A stretch of DNA of 6,122 nucleotides, taken from the NCBI GenBank assembly GCA_003476705.1, contig DMVM01000076.1, positions 1 to 6,122 of the forward strand, in the 5' to 3' direction. The position numbers and the translations under genes are program-made. The notes below the pieces were generated by a model. That model saw nothing but the letters and a program-made list of their open reading frames with translations, was not told the origin of the DNA and made no database searches. This DNA is from Coprothermobacter sp. GTDB taxonomy: Bacteria; Coprothermobacterota; Coprothermobacteria; Coprothermobacterales; Coprothermobacteraceae. Shown piece after piece: positions 4,899 through 6,122 of the stretch (the stretch's first letter is position 1; every line of letters begins with the position of its first letter).

Positions 4899-6122
4899 CG
4901 AAGCTGCTGTTTACATAAGGAACAACGTAGACATATTAGAAGTAGTTTCACGCTATGTGAGTCTAAAAAAAGTTGGCAGAAACTACTTTGGTTTGTGCCC
5001 TTTCCACAGCGAGAAAACACCTTCATTTAGTGTCAATCCTGGTAAAGGTATTTTTAAGTGTTTTGGCTGCGGGGAAGGTGGTGACGTCATTAAGTTTCTC
5101 TCAAAGATTGAGAATGTAAGTTATCGTGAAGCTGTAAAAATGCTCGCTACGGAGGTTGGTATCTCTGTAGACGAGAATACTGAGACAGAGAAAATTCTGC
5201 AAGTTTTGGAAGAGGCACGCAGATTGATGAATGGCGTACTGCTCACGAGAAGTGGGGCTTTGGCACTGAGATACCTTAGTAGCAGGGGAGTAAAGCCGGA
5301 AACAATAGGCATTTTTGGTTTGGGATATGACCCCAGTCGGGATTTTTTGCAGAAAGCCTTGGTTAGAAAGGGTTTTTCCGCTGATCTAGTGAGAAAAGCT
5401 GGGCTTACAAATAGCATCGGTAATGACTTCTTTGGCCAAAGAGTCGTCTTTCCCATTGAGAACCTAAGTAGGAGAACCATCGGATTTGGAGCAAGAACTT
5501 TGGATGAGACTAACTCTGTTAAGTACTTAAACACGGGCGAGACGGCAACGTTCAAGAAGTCTCGAGTGCTTTACGGCATTAATCAAGCTTTGCCTAGCAT
5601 GGATAAGACCAAGTCTGTGATATTGGTGGAGGGCTATTTCGATGCTGTGGTGCTTAGTCAAGAGGGTTTCTCAAGTGTGGTAGCTATCTTGGGTACAACA
5701 GTGACGCCCGAGCAGTCTCGTTTGCTCAGCCGCAAAGTTAGGAGGGCTACTTTTCTTCTAGATTCAGACGATGCCGGGATTATGGCCGCTTTGAAGGGCT
5801 GTTTTGTTCTGCTGTCGCAAAATATTGAACCCTCTGTGGCTTTGCTTCCAGAGGGGGTGGATCCCGACGAAATGGCATTAAGATCCAGGAACAAACTTAG
5901 TGAAACCCTTTCAGCACCGGTAAACTTGTTCAAATTTTTGGAACTCTGTGCTGCAAGATACTTCGGTGGCATGCGTTCTCCAGAGTTTTTGGAAGCACTG
6001 TCCCAAAACCTGAGGGGTTTAACTACCTCACCGTTGCTTGAGATGGCTATTAACGAACTGGGAGAGAAGATGGGTTTGGAAACCAAAACCCTTCAGTCTT
6101 TTTTGTCTTCTCGGGGAGCCAA
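4888..6122 (+). CDS. dnaG: DNA primase, partial (3' end beyond window)
   Basis: DnaG makes the short RNA primers for leading- and lagging-strand synthesis at the replication fork, working with the DnaB helicase. The 411 codons visible are the first two-thirds of a protein usually near 600 residues. The N-terminal CHC2 zinc-binding domain is complete: C37-P-F-H40 and C58-F-G-C61. The RNA polymerase domain includes R185-V-V-F-P-I190, GFGART (199-204), KYLNTGET (212-219), FKKSRVLYG (222-230), the Toprim glutamate in V247-E-G-Y250 and the acidic metal site D292-S-D-D-A-G297. PEGVDPDE (321-328) follows. The C-terminal helicase-binding domain is off the right edge. ATG 4888 overlaps the end of nnr by 11 bases and has only a weak GGTGG (4876-4880) upstream, so its translation is probably coupled to nnr. 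The first residues match the usual family start closely. Confidence 0.96.
   Translation, partial: MTVDEAAVYIRNNVDILEVVSRYVSLKKVGRNYFGLCPFHSEKTPSFSVNPGKGIFKCFGCGEGGDVIKFLSKIENVSYREAVKMLATEVGISVDENTETEKILQVLEEARRLMNGVLLTRSGALALRYLSSRGVKPETIGIFGLGYDPSRDFLQKALVRKGFSADLVRKAGLTNSIGNDFFGQRVVFPIENLSRRTIGFGARTLDETNSVKYLNTGETATFKKSRVLYGINQALPSMDKTKSVILVEGYFDAVVLSQEGFSSVVAILGTTVTPEQSRLLSRKVRRATFLLDSDDAGIMAALKGCFVLLSQNIEPSVALLPEGVDPDEMALRSRNKLSETLSAPVNLFKFLELCAARYFGGMRSPEFLEALSQNLRGLTTSPLLEMAINELGEKMGLETKTLQSFLSSRGA

Noticed and set aside
5121..6086. Two minus-strand open frames of about 140 codons inside dnaG (5121-5555 and 5658-6086)
   Set aside because: They lie opposite a clearly conserved primase sequence, have serine-rich and low-complexity translations typical of antisense frames, and have no recognisable domain.

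Overview
The window is a densely packed bacterial chromosome segment with six protein-coding genes, no gene-free stretch longer than 98 bases, and no RNA gene, CRISPR array or mobile element that I can see. It looks like a thermophilic anaerobe of moderate G+C. The main pointer is a branched-chain polyamine synthase (BpsA family), a marker of thermophilic bacteria and archaea. A Coprothermobacter-like lineage would fit, but this is an inference from gene content and composition, not a demonstrated identity.

Layout from left to right: (1) a class B penicillin-binding protein (cell-wall transpeptidase) on the minus strand, 5' part only, running off the left edge. (2) Diverging from it across 50 bases, a plus-strand PfkB-family sugar-kinase homologue of normal length with a strong ribosome binding site, in which several hallmark catalytic and substrate-binding motifs are replaced. 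(3) A long, perfect 17-bp terminator hairpin whose left arm lies inside the last codons of that gene. (4) A convergent minus-strand bpsA gene. (5) A 98-base divergent intergenic region with a recognisable promoter and a 13-bp palindrome touching the next start codon. (6) A tightly coupled plus-strand cluster: acpS (holo-ACP synthase), nnr (fused NAD(P)HX epimerase/dehydratase) and dnaG (primase, 3' end beyond the window). The spacing is 1 base between acpS and nnr and an 11-base overlap between nnr and dnaG.

The acpS-nnr-dnaG cluster combines fatty-acid carrier activation, nicotinamide cofactor repair and replication initiation. These are housekeeping functions and were probably co-transcribed from the promoter before acpS. 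bpsA would supply branched polyamines that protect nucleic acids at high temperature. The penicillin-binding protein works in septal or lateral wall synthesis.

The most unusual item is the PfkB homologue. Its first third keeps the 1-phosphofructokinase/tagatose-6-phosphate kinase pattern, but the conserved Asp of the GAGD motif and four other signature positions are changed while the reading frame stays intact. This suggests a pseudokinase or a protein with a different function rather than a working fructose-1-phosphate kinase.
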